Assembly (NCBI GenBank): GCA_041753575.1 | Contig: JBGSUA010000030.1 | Coordinates: 1 to 38,981 of the forward strand | DNA: 38,981 nt | From: CG2-30-51-40 sp041753575 | Lineage (GTDB): Bacteria; Desulfobacterota; DSM-4660; Desulfatiglandales; Desulfatiglandaceae | Reading direction: 5' to 3' | In this document: positions 7,486 to 15,330 of the stretch, in pieces | Layout: each line of letters opens with the position of its first letter | Position numbering within the stretch: position 1 is the first letter of the stretch | Position numbers and translations under genes: made by a program | Notes under the pieces: model-generated | Told to the model about the DNA's origin: nothing | Seen by the model: only the letters and a program-made list of their open reading frames with translations | The model's database searches: none

Positions 7486-10400
7486 CTAAAGAATACCGTC
7501 CAAAGATGATAGCATACAGCCAATTCCTAAAGGAAACACCCCCGCTGCAATCACCTCATCAACCCGCATCTGGAACTCAGGGGAGTTAACAAAGAATTGA
7601 ATCAATTCCTCTCGCGTGTAGGTCCCGGAATCCAGAAGGTCTATCCAGAACGCAAATCCTTCCGGATCAGCACCCCTCTTGAGTATGGCATTGTAGAGAT
7701 CCTCCACGTACTGTTCATCGGTGCGGCCCCTTAAGGCATACTCAGCGCTGTTTATAAACCCAAGGGCTATCTGGTGGCAAAACGTCCTTACCGCGTCAGC
7801 TCCCTGACACTGCGCCTCTCTCATCATCCCAACCCACGCGTTGAATCCAGCCGTGTCAGCAAACCTGTTCAGAAACCCCCTGTACAAATCATTGACCAGG
7901 TTCCCCTCGGGCCTGGTCGGGTTCTCCCCAAAAATCCCCTTTAGATATAGCGCAAACTCATCACATATACCAAATTGCGTAATCAGCATGTTTCTAGTCA
8001 GCCCCTGGGAAAGATAATCAACCCAAGCCGACACCTCCTGTGGTGCAGGAGATCTGTTTAAGAACGTCAAGTAAAGATCAGTTACAAACTCCTCATCACT
8101 CTTATTAAGCAGCTCGTACTCAGGGCTGGTCAAGAAATACCTCGCAAGCGCTATAAACGCTTCTCTGATATCAATGCCAAGCCTCTGAAGCCTATCTATC
8201 TCGCTAAGCCAGCCACTTAGGCCCCCTGCATCAGGGTCTCTCCCCATGATGGTGTTGTAGTACCTTGATATTACTGATTCAGCCCGCGCGCGCAAGAAAT
8301 TCCATCCTGCGATATAGAGGGAGTTTTTCGAACCTGCCCTCAGGAACTCCCCTCCCGCAAAAAGACTCAGGTCAATGTGGAATGCCAGGGCCTGAGCGGG
8401 ACCGTCTAAACCGGAGCCAAGGGGATACCAGAACGACCCGTCCCATTCGGCAATAAAGCTGGCAATCAGACCGCCTGCCTCCCTGAAAGATCCTCCCGCG
8501 TAAAGGCTCCCGTCAGGACCAAAGGCCAAGGAATAGACCGGGCCGTCTGCGCCCATTCCCAGGGCATGCCATGACATTCCATCCCACCTGGCAATGTGTC
8601 CTGCTACCATCTCACCTGCCTGGGTGAAACTGCCCCCGGCATAGAGGTTACCATCAGGGCCGAATGCCAGGGCATATACATCTCCGTTCAACCCTGTTCC
8701 CAGCGCCGCCCATGACGACCCGTTCCACACGGCGATATGCGCAGCCTCCGCTCCACCTGCGTCGGTGAACCTGCCGCCCGCGAAAAGCTTCCCGTCAGGA
8801 CCGAATGCCAGGGCGTAGGTATCACCATTCACTCCGGAGCTTAGTAAGGACCACGATGTCCCGTTCCACATTGCGATATGTTCCGCACCGACTCCTCCTG
8901 CCTCGTTAAAACCTCCCCCCACGTAGAGTTTGCCATCAGTGTCGAAAGCAAGGGCATAAATATCTCCGTTCACGCCAGAGCTCAGCGCCGCCCATGACGA
9001 TCCGTTCCACATGGCGATATGCGCGGCTCCGGTTCCTCCCGCCTCCGTGAAACTTCCTCCGACGTAAAGGCTCTCTCCGGAACCTGGAGCCAGCGCATAT
9101 ACTGCACCGTTCACCCCAGTGCTCATGGCATACCAGGAGGTTCCGTCATACCGCATCAAGTAGTCCGCAGTCATTCCGGCCGCCTTGGAAAAACTCCCCC
9201 CCACGTAAAGGCTGCCGTCAGGATGGGATACTATTGATTTGACAAGAGAGCCGGAAACACTCCCCAGGCCGTACCAGGCTGCGCCATCCCACCTGGCGAT
9301 GCCTTGAGCGTTAACTCCGCCTGCCTGCTTGAAATCCCCTCCTGCATAAAGGCTACCTTCATATCCAAAAACGAGGGCGTTAACATTCCCTCCAGCCCCG
9401 GATCCCAGGATGGACCAGGTCACGCCATTCCACCTGGCTATGTAATCGGCATTCGCGCCGCCTGCCTCGGTAAAACTGCCCCCGGCATAGAGGCTGCCAT
9501 CAGGTCCTACTGCAAGGGCCAGTACCAAGTTGTCCACTCCGGGTCCTACAGAAGACCATGAGGCTCCATCCCACCTGGCTATGTTATTTACACTAGCTCC
9601 ACCTGCCTGGCTAAAAGTCCCCCCGACATAGAGAGTGCCGTCAGGGCCGAATGCCAGGGCATTAACTGCTCCATTCAATCCCTCGCCCAGCCCCTGCCAG
9701 GAGGTGCCATCCCACATGGCTATATAGTTGGCGCTTTCGCCGCCTGCTTCAGTAAACGCGCCTCCTGCGTAGAGGTTGCCGTCAGGGCCGAATGCCAGGG
9801 CACGGACATGGTAATTCATCCCTGATCCAAGCGCGGACCATGAGTAGCCGTCCCACTTGGCTATGTAGTTGGCACTTCCTCCACCTGCCTGAGTGAACAC
9901 GCCCCCGACATAAAGGTTGCCGTCGGGACCAAACCTCATTGCTTGTACCCATCTGCTAAGCCCTGAACCGAGAGCAGACCATGAGGCGCCGTCCCATCTG
10001 GCTATGTAGTTGGCACTCACACCACCTGCCTGAACAAAGATGCCCCCGACATATAGAAAACCGTCAGGGCCAAGGGCAAGGGAGTAAGCACTCATGTTGC
10101 CCAGGTCAGACCATGTGATACCATTCCACTTAGAGATCCTGCTCGCGGGCAATCCATTCGGCTGTGTGAAAGATCCACACGCATAAAGGCTTCCATCAGG
10201 CGCAGACACTAAGGATTTTATAGAAGGCGAGCCCCCCACCAGGCCACTACCCAGAGCAGACCATGAATTACCATCCCACTTGGCAGCGTAATCAGCGCCT
10301 CCCCCTCCCGCCTGGGAAAAAGAACCACCTGCGAAGAGGTCGCCATCAGCAAACGAAAGAGAGAAAACGACCCCATTCAGGCCTGCTCCAAGAGCTTGCC

Positions 10401-11352
10401 ATGCATTAACACTAACTTCCCACCTTGCAACCCTTTTGGACTCAACTCCCCCCGCCTGTGTAAACCAACCTCCAGCGTAGAGTTTTCCATCAGGACCAAA
10501 GCCAAGGGAATAGACATAATCATCCATGCCCTCTCCCAGGGCCGACCATGATGAGCCGTTCCACCTGGCTATGTAGTTGGCGGCCACAGAATTTTCAATA
10601 GTAGTAGCAGCAAGAGTGAAGGCGCCACCGGCATAAAGGCTTTCATCAGGACCGAAGCTCAAGGCATAAACGCTATCATCTGTTCCCAACCCGAGAGCAG
10701 ACCATGAGGAACCATTCCACTTCGCGAGGCAGAAGGCGACTACTGAACCGGCTCGGTCGAAATATCCTCCCACGTAGAGGCTTCCGTCAGGGCCCAAGGT
10801 CAGGGCATATACTTCCCCGTTTACGCCGTCCCCGACTGAGGACCAGGATATCCCGTCCCACGCGGCTATACCGTTGGAGACAACTCCCCCTGCATAGAGC
10901 CTTCCGCCGGGACCGAAGCTCAAGGCATGGATGTAGTCATTCACTCCCTCGCCTAAAGCCGACCACGATGCCCCATCCCATCTGGCTATGTAATTGGCGT
11001 TTAGCCCGCCCGCCTGGGTGAATTCACCTCCCGCATAAAGGCTTCCATCGGGCCCAAACGTCAAGGCGTTGACCGCCCCATTCAGGCCGGACCCTAAGCC
11101 CCACCAGGACGAACCGTCCCATCTGGCTATGTAATTGACAGCCAAACCACCGGCCTGCGTGAATTCACCTCCCGCATAAACACTAGCGTCCGGCCCGACA
11201 ACGATGGCATATATAGCCCCATTGATCCCCTCAAGGCTCATCCAGCAATCATCCGTTGCTCCTCTTGCCTCTCCAATCTGGATGAGGGATAAAGCTATGA
11301 GGGCTGACAGCACTGCCGAACCCAGTGTTATGACTCTTCTGATGGTTTTCAT
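7486..11352 (-). CDS. Secreted propeller-repeat protein with C-terminal DUF4214-like module
   Basis: A 1288-residue exported protein. Residues 1-32 form a Sec signal peptide ending GEARG. About 1000 residues follow as 21 tandem units of 40-52 residues. Each reads roughly W-x-ALGxGxxGxVxALAFGPDGxLYAGGxFTxAGG...IARWDGxSW, a kelch or delta-60-like beta-propeller repeat likely to form two or three propellers for binding. The last ~255 residues are four DUF4214-like units. Their landmarks are YYNTIMGRDPDAGG, DLYLTFLNRSP, NLVNDLYRGFLNRF and YVEDLYNAILKRGADPEG, with an AQCQGA cysteine and a near-terminal Cys. ATG 11352 has GAGGAG 6 bases upstream, and a sigma-54-like promoter lies at 11383-11402. 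The ligand is unknown. It stands alone, between the methyltransferase and the cytochrome genes. Confidence 0.9.
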   Translation of the reverse strand: MKTIRRVITLGSAVLSALIALSLIQIGEARGATDDCWMSLEGINGAIYAIVVGPDASVYAGGEFTQAGGLAVNYIARWDGSSWWGLGSGLNGAVNALTFGPDGSLYAGGEFTQAGGLNANYIARWDGASWSALGEGVNDYIHALSFGPGGRLYAGGVVSNGIAAWDGISWSSVGDGVNGEVYALTLGPDGSLYVGGYFDRAGSVVAFCLAKWNGSSWSALGLGTDDSVYALSFGPDESLYAGGAFTLAATTIENSVAANYIARWNGSSWSALGEGMDDYVYSLGFGPDGKLYAGGWFTQAGGVESKRVARWEVSVNAWQALGAGLNGVVFSLSFADGDLFAGGSFSQAGGGGADYAAKWDGNSWSALGSGLVGGSPSIKSLVSAPDGSLYACGSFTQPNGLPASRISKWNGITWSDLGNMSAYSLALGPDGFLYVGGIFVQAGGVSANYIARWDGASWSALGSGLSRWVQAMRFGPDGNLYVGGVFTQAGGGSANYIAKWDGYSWSALGSGMNYHVRALAFGPDGNLYAGGAFTEAGGESANYIAMWDGTSWQGLGEGLNGAVNALAFGPDGTLYVGGTFSQAGGASVNNIARWDGASWSSVGPGVDNLVLALAVGPDGSLYAGGSFTEAGGANADYIARWNGVTWSILGSGAGGNVNALVFGYEGSLYAGGDFKQAGGVNAQGIARWDGAAWYGLGSVSGSLVKSIVSHPDGSLYVGGSFSKAAGMTADYLMRYDGTSWYAMSTGVNGAVYALAPGSGESLYVGGSFTEAGGTGAAHIAMWNGSSWAALSSGVNGDIYALAFDTDGKLYVGGGFNEAGGVGAEHIAMWNGTSWSLLSSGVNGDTYALAFGPDGKLFAGGRFTDAGGAEAAHIAVWNGSSWAALGTGLNGDVYALAFGPDGNLYAGGSFTQAGEMVAGHIARWDGMSWHALGMGADGPVYSLAFGPDGSLYAGGSFREAGGLIASFIAEWDGSFWYPLGSGLDGPAQALAFHIDLSLFAGGEFLRAGSKNSLYIAGWNFLRARAESVISRYYNTIMGRDPDAGGLSGWLSEIDRLQRLGIDIREAFIALARYFLTSPEYELLNKSDEEFVTDLYLTFLNRSPAPQEVSAWVDYLSQGLTRNMLITQFGICDEFALYLKGIFGENPTRPEGNLVNDLYRGFLNRFADTAGFNAWVGMMREAQCQGADAVRTFCHQIALGFINSAEYALRGRTDEQYVEDLYNAILKRGADPEGFAFWIDLLDSGTYTREELIQFFVNSPEFQMRVDEVIAAGVFPLGIGCMLSSLDGIL
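8295..11250 (-). repeat. 21 tandem ~140-bp coding repeats
   Basis: These encode the propeller units of the secreted protein. Units 1-2, 9-14 and 16-19 are the most alike; unit 3 lacks about eight residues and unit 5 has a small insertion (TTIENSVAA). The close similarity at DNA level makes unequal recombination between units likely, so copy number may vary between strains and may be miscounted in short-read assemblies. Confidence 0.85.
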
Positions 11353-11382
11353 TGCGGTCTCCTCATTTGCTGTATAATTATT

Positions 11383-11402
11383 AAAGCAAGAAATGGACCA
11401 AC
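11383..11402 (-). promoter_or_regulatory. Candidate sigma-54 promoter of the propeller-repeat gene
   Basis: On the minus strand the element reads TTGG-TCCATTTC-TTGCT, with GG and GC separated by exactly ten bases. The -12 element TTGCT matches consensus fully; the -24 element keeps TTGG but not the following CAC. Transcription would start near 11374, leaving about 22 bases before the ATG with its GAGGAG site. I found no copy of the operator palindrome seen near 13800 upstream of it. Confidence 0.45.
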
Positions 11403-11701
11403 AATAAGGTTACGGTAAATGCCACGCTGCCAGGGGCAGCCCATCTCAAAATGCGGTGCAACTCCTTTTTGGATTCGCGCACTAAGGGACCTTCAAGACC
11501 ATTTTAACCACTGGCATGCTCTTTTGTTGCGTGGATGATTATCCAAGGCACAGAAATTTTGAGACTTATCTTGCAGTATAGGGCGTTCAGCACTTGATTC
11601 ACAAGAGGAAAATATGTATCCTCAGGCCAATTTGGTCAGACAGGTTTGACTGGCTGTCTAATCTCTCGATGTGGATAAACATAGCTTGTCGCCAGGAAAC
11701 C
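11403..11701. other. Non-coding spacer with one hairpin
   Basis: This stretch lies upstream of the propeller gene and downstream of the cytochrome gene. It holds a perfect inverted repeat GCTGCC-AGG-GGCAGC at 11426-11440 without a flanking T-run. If the sigma-54 promoter next to it is real, the repeat would lie about 60 bp upstream of the start of transcription, where a regulator could bind. A 72-codon plus-strand frame at 11594-11812 lacks a ribosome binding site and runs into the cytochrome gene antisense, so I do not call it. Nothing else is recognisable. Confidence 0.5.
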
Positions 11702-11745
11702 GAAAAAGGCTCCTCTCCCTGGCATCCATTAGGGATGCGCAGGAG
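11702..11745 (-). terminator. Probable terminator of the decaheme cytochrome gene
   Basis: The core stem GCATCC-ATTAG-GGATGC (11722-11738) extends outward by CTG/CAG and CTCC/GGAG pairs with two single-base bulges. In the minus direction the stem is followed after about seven bases by a run of five T (11703-11707). It lies about 35 bases past the cytochrome stop codon. Confidence 0.6.
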
Positions 11746-11779
11746 ACTCTTTCGTATCAAATACTTCTTCCTCTCCCTT

Positions 11780-13639
11780 TCACTTGAGGTTTACGTGGCA
11801 CTGAGCGCATGAGATCCGCTTATCGGTTACATGCTTGTTATGGTATTTTTCAAAATCCGTGAGAGCACCCATCTGCCATTCGGCGGCCTTGTTTGAGCCG
11901 TGGCAGCTAGCGCATAGGGCCTTGCTGTTTCGCTGAGTCCTTAATTCATAACCCAGTTCCCTGAAATCAATCCTATTGGCCGCCACATGGCAGCTCGAAC
12001 AGGATAGGGCCGAATCCTTGGGAGCAACCTCATGAAAAATGCCCATGTATCTCTCAGTTTCCGCATACTGATGCCCCGCGTATTGCCACCCTACCGCTAC
12101 GGTGCCCAAAGCCACAGCTTCCGCTATCTGCCCTGACTCAAAGAACTTCCCTATCTTGAGCGGGAGAAGCCTTCGGGTGGCCGGATCCATTGGCTGTTTG
12201 GCAGTGTGGTATTTGAAGGCATAGATCTTGGCTGATGGATCGGTGATATCCCCGACAGGCGCTGACATACTGACTTTGCCGTTTGACCCAGGCTCCGCAG
12301 GAGCGCCGAACTTGTAGAATGTGGAATAGCCGTTAAAGAAACGATATACCGGGGTGACATTCAGCCCCTTTGTGTGATATGGCTCGAACAGCCCGGAAGC
12401 CGCATCAAGAACACCTGACGCACTCCAGTCTCGGTGAATATCAGTTCCTGCGACTTTTGCGAATTGCGGTATATGGCAGACCGTGCAGTTGACTTTGGCA
12501 GTATGCCTGTTCAATCGATCGCTATCATGGGGAGAGGATGAATGACATGTCGAGCAACTTAGGATTTTATCGGAGTCAACGGCTCTAAGATCAGTTCCCC
12601 TCCCCTTTATATAGTGTCCGTCTCCACCATGGCAGTCAAGACAGGTAAGCCCCGATCCCCCTGCCGCCTTGGGGGCCATGTGGATGTCAAGGGCAGCGGT
12701 GGGATTTCGATGGGCCTCTTCTATATCGCCTCTCTTGTAATTATTTCCCCCGCCGGCATTTGTATGACAGTTAAGGCAGCTTGTGCTGGAGGGCTTTTTT
12801 ACATCCTGAGCGGCCTGAAGAATTGTTACAGACATATTTTCAGCGTCAGGCACAAACTTCCATTTGCCTCCTATTAGCTCAAGCTTTCTCTTGTAAGAAT
12901 CAGAATGACAGACAAGACAATCAATATTCTCAAGCTGGGCAAAGTTTGGGTCAGGGGTTGGTTTATCACCCAAACCCACGTGGCATTTCGCGCAGCCGGC
13001 ATCAACCTGAGTGCCCCTAACGGTGGTCAGTTTGCCCAGCCAGTTAATATCCGGATAGATGCAGAAATCATTGATGCCGCCGAGCTTATCTCCGAAATTT
13101 CCAACATGGTCAACAGCATATCTGGTATCACCGGCCCATTGATAATGAACAGAGGAATGAACCTCCTCTGCCTGCTTTACATGGCAGGAAAGGCAGGTTG
13201 ATGTTCCGGCATAAGAAGAAAACCTGCCGCTATGGGATCGGCTTGCTTGTCCTCCCCCTCCTCCCCCGCCGCATACCTTGGGACTTCCGTTTGAATAACC
13301 GACCTTAAGCTTTTTATCTGCATTTTCTACCAGGATCTCACATGGAGGCTTGACTAACCGCAGAGCCAGCTTGAAATCACCCTTCTTGTCGGCGTTGACC
13401 GAGCCCAGGAGTGAACCGGATGAATAGTCCTTTAATGTAACCACGCTTTTCACTGACGCACCTGAACCCGCGACCTCTAATAACTTCTTGCTCTCGCTCC
13501 AGCTAACCTTCTTGATCCTGAGTTCTACAGAACCCGCAGACTTGTCCGGAGAATAAGCGGCGCAGGGGTGAACGGAAAAGCCGATGAAGAGCACCGCCAA
13601 GGCGAGGAACATTAAAATATGAAACCCTCTCTTGCTCAT
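11780..13639 (-). CDS. Decaheme c-type cytochrome, octaheme tetrathionate reductase-like
   Basis: A 619-residue exported cytochrome with ten CxxCH motifs: CLSCH, CAKCH, CLVCH, CLNCH, CLDCH, CSTCH, CTVCH, CSSCH, CASCH, CAQCH. The order CLSCH..VHSSVHYQWAG..INDFCI..CAKCHVGLGD..NIDCLVCH matches the N-terminal pattern of the octaheme tetrathionate reductase (OTR) family, but there are two extra hemes and a ~125-residue beta-rich N-terminal domain ending in a run of glycines. The substrate may be a sulfur or nitrogen oxyanion, or it may be an electron carrier. The frame is open to 13771, but the true start is ATG 13639, preceded by AAGGAGG at good spacing and followed by a signal peptide (ILMFLALAVLFIGF) ending near CAA. 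No lipobox is seen, so it is probably periplasmic. A sigma-54 promoter lies upstream, with the divergent activator beyond it. Confidence 0.9.
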   Translation of the reverse strand: MSKRGFHILMFLALAVLFIGFSVHPCAAYSPDKSAGSVELRIKKVSWSESKKLLEVAGSGASVKSVVTLKDYSSGSLLGSVNADKKGDFKLALRLVKPPCEILVENADKKLKVGYSNGSPKVCGGGGGGGQASRSHSGRFSSYAGTSTCLSCHVKQAEEVHSSVHYQWAGDTRYAVDHVGNFGDKLGGINDFCIYPDINWLGKLTTVRGTQVDAGCAKCHVGLGDKPTPDPNFAQLENIDCLVCHSDSYKRKLELIGGKWKFVPDAENMSVTILQAAQDVKKPSSTSCLNCHTNAGGGNNYKRGDIEEAHRNPTAALDIHMAPKAAGGSGLTCLDCHGGDGHYIKGRGTDLRAVDSDKILSCSTCHSSSPHDSDRLNRHTAKVNCTVCHIPQFAKVAGTDIHRDWSASGVLDAASGLFEPYHTKGLNVTPVYRFFNGYSTFYKFGAPAEPGSNGKVSMSAPVGDITDPSAKIYAFKYHTAKQPMDPATRRLLPLKIGKFFESGQIAEAVALGTVAVGWQYAGHQYAETERYMGIFHEVAPKDSALSCSSCHVAANRIDFRELGYELRTQRNSKALCASCHGSNKAAEWQMGALTDFEKYHNKHVTDKRISCAQCHVNLK

Positions 13640-13717
13640 GACTTGAACCTCCTTGTGCAATCCCAGAGTATTTAGTATGCCCGACAGCCCGGAGCTTCTT
13701 CCATAGCCTCTCCTTAT

Positions 13718-13737
13718 AGGGCAAGTATCATGCCGCT
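13718..13737 (-). promoter_or_regulatory. Sigma-54 promoter of the cytochrome gene
   Basis: The minus strand reads CGGCATGATACTTGCC: -24 GGCAT, -12 TTGC, with GG and GC separated by exactly ten bases, the obligatory sigma-54 spacing. Transcription should start near 13709, giving about a 70-base leader. A sigma-54-dependent activator gene diverges from the same region, which supports the call. Confidence 0.7.
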
Positions 13738-13796
13738 CATAACATCTTGAAAATCCTAGTTCGCGGATCATTGACTAGTCCTTGTCAGCAATTAAC

Positions 13797-13834
13797 TTTT
13801 ATCAAATGATAAAATTGATTTATCACTTGATGCG
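13797..13834. promoter_or_regulatory. Two operator-like palindromes (probable activator binding sites)
   Basis: Site 1 (13797-13814) is a perfect palindrome TTTTATCA-AA-TGATAAAA. Site 2 (13819-13834) keeps the left arm TTTATCA and TGAT of the right arm around a CT spacer. Their centres are 21 bp apart, two helical turns, so both face the same side of the DNA. They lie about 96 and 117 bp upstream of the predicted sigma-54 transcription start, the usual place for an enhancer-binding protein. They are also 33-70 bp before the activator's own ATG, which fits autoregulation. Confidence 0.6.
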
Positions 13835-13866
13835 CACTTTAGCCTTAGAGTCCAGGGAATCATTTT

Positions 13867-15219
13867 ATGTATAAAGAAATATTTGAAGCTAGCCCAAGCT
13901 CCATAATGCTCGTGGATAAAGATGGTTTCATAAAACTGGTCAACCCTGCCATGGAAAGGCTCACCGGCTATGACAAAAGAGAGCTTGTAGGCTCTTCCTG
14001 CAATATGCTCAGATGCGATGTGTGCGAGACCATTAGATCAGAGGCGAAGAAAAAGTGGTGCATGCTATTTGAGATAGGCGCGATCAAAGGAAAGCGGTGC
14101 GTATTTGTACGTAATGACGGCTCATACGCCTCTGTCATAAAAGATGCCAGGATATTAGAAAGCGAAGAGGGTAGAGTGATTGGCGCACTTGAATCATTTT
14201 CAGACAGCTCTGAGCTTGAGCAAAAGGATCTCAGGATAAAGGAACTGTCCAGGGTCGCCTCGGATACCAAAGGGTTTCACGGAATACTAGGAAAACACCC
14301 TGTAATGGAGAGTCTTTTTCAGCTTATAGAAAAAGCTGCTGAAAGCGATGCCCCTGTCCTCATTCGGGGAGAAAGCGGAACCGGGAAGGAACTTGTAGCG
14401 CACGCCATCCACACTTTGGGAAGAAGGAGAAACGGCCCCTTTGTACAATTCAACTGCGCGGCACTGAACGAATCCCTGCTTGAAAGCGAATTATTCGGAC
14501 ATACCAAGGGTGCTTTTACAGGCGCATATCGCCACCGCATAGGACGCTTCGAGGCAGCAAACAGCGGGGACATATTCCTGGATGAAATTGGAGATATCCC
14601 CCCTGGCAGTCAGGCTAAGCTCCTTAGGGTTCTTGAGACCAAACAATTTGAGAGGGTCGGAGACAACAGGCCTATCTTTACCGACGTCCGGATCATTTCA
14701 GCCACCAACAGAAAGCTGGAGGAACTTGCAGCGAAGGGAGTCTTCAGACTGGATCTATTCTACAGAATAAATGTATTGCCGGTTTGCCTTCCTCCACTTC
14801 GGGATAGGAGGTCGGATATTCCCCTGCTGGTCGAGTCATTTCTGGAGGAACTCAGCAGCGAATCCGGCAAGAAGGTTATCGGCCTATCCCCGGAGGCCAT
14901 GAATATCTTGATGACTTATCCCTGGCCCGGGAATGTCAGGGAATTGAAAAGCGCGCTTGAATACGCTTTTGTAATAGCCGAATCAAGGCCTATCGGGTTA
15001 GCGCATCTGCCGGCAAGTCTCATGACAGCTCCGGATTCCTCTTCATCCGCAAGCACTGACGGAAGCCGGGATTCAAAGGAAAAGACGCAGCTAATCGAGG
15101 CCCTCATAGCAGCGGGCTTCAATAGGTCAAAGGCCGCCGAAATCCTGGGCATCCACAGAATGACCGTATGGAACAGAATGAAAAAGTATGGGCTTAGAGT
15201 AAAGGAGCTGGTAGAATGA
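13867..15219 (+). CDS. PAS-domain sigma-54-dependent transcriptional activator
   Basis: A 450-residue enhancer-binding protein of the NtrC class without a receiver domain. Residues 1-~120 form a PAS domain with cysteines at 45, 50, 53, 65 and 78 (SCNMLRCDVC, WCMLF, RCVF), suggesting redox, metal or Fe-S sensing. The AAA+ domain has Walker A GESGTGKE at 168-175, the sigma-54 contact loop GAFTGA at 215-220, a Walker B-type FLDEIGD and RLDLFYRINVLP. A Fis-type helix-turn-helix closes the protein (NRSKAAEILGIHRMTVWNRM). It is divergent from the decaheme cytochrome, with a sigma-54 promoter and paired palindromes between them, so the cytochrome gene is its probable target. No partner kinase is present, so the PAS domain likely senses the signal itself. 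Confidence 0.93.
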   Translation: MYKEIFEASPSSIMLVDKDGFIKLVNPAMERLTGYDKRELVGSSCNMLRCDVCETIRSEAKKKWCMLFEIGAIKGKRCVFVRNDGSYASVIKDARILESEEGRVIGALESFSDSSELEQKDLRIKELSRVASDTKGFHGILGKHPVMESLFQLIEKAAESDAPVLIRGESGTGKELVAHAIHTLGRRRNGPFVQFNCAALNESLLESELFGHTKGAFTGAYRHRIGRFEAANSGDIFLDEIGDIPPGSQAKLLRVLETKQFERVGDNRPIFTDVRIISATNRKLEELAAKGVFRLDLFYRINVLPVCLPPLRDRRSDIPLLVESFLEELSSESGKKVIGLSPEAMNILMTYPWPGNVRELKSALEYAFVIAESRPIGLAHLPASLMTAPDSSSSASTDGSRDSKEKTQLIEALIAAGFNRSKAAEILGIHRMTVWNRMKKYGLRVKELVE

Positions 15220-15244
15220 TAGACTGGTCACCCGGAGTCCTGAT

Positions 15245-15259
15245 ATAGGGTGTCCCTAT
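15245..15259. terminator. Small inverted repeat after the activator gene
   Basis: ATAGGG-TGT-CCCTAT is a perfect 6-bp stem with a 3-base loop, 25 bases past the activator stop and ahead of the next plus-strand gene. No T-run follows, so it may be a weak or factor-assisted terminator, or an operator. Confidence 0.25.
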
Positions 15260-15330
15260 CCCTAACCAGGCTGGACTGACGGAGATCTTTTGGTCGGCTG
15301 GGGTTTTATATTACTGAGGGAGAATTGATT

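Noticed and set aside
8295..11250. Direct repeats considered as a CRISPR array
   Set aside because: Repeats are ~140 bp, in frame, and without unique spacers; they encode propeller units.
11594..11812. 72-codon plus-strand frame in the gap before the cytochrome gene
   Set aside because: No ribosome binding site, no domain, runs antisense into the cytochrome, and covers a probable terminator hairpin of that gene.
13640..13771. 44-residue N-terminal extension of the cytochrome
   Set aside because: It would place the signal peptide internally and cover the sigma-54 promoter; ATG 13639 has AAGGAGG at good spacing.
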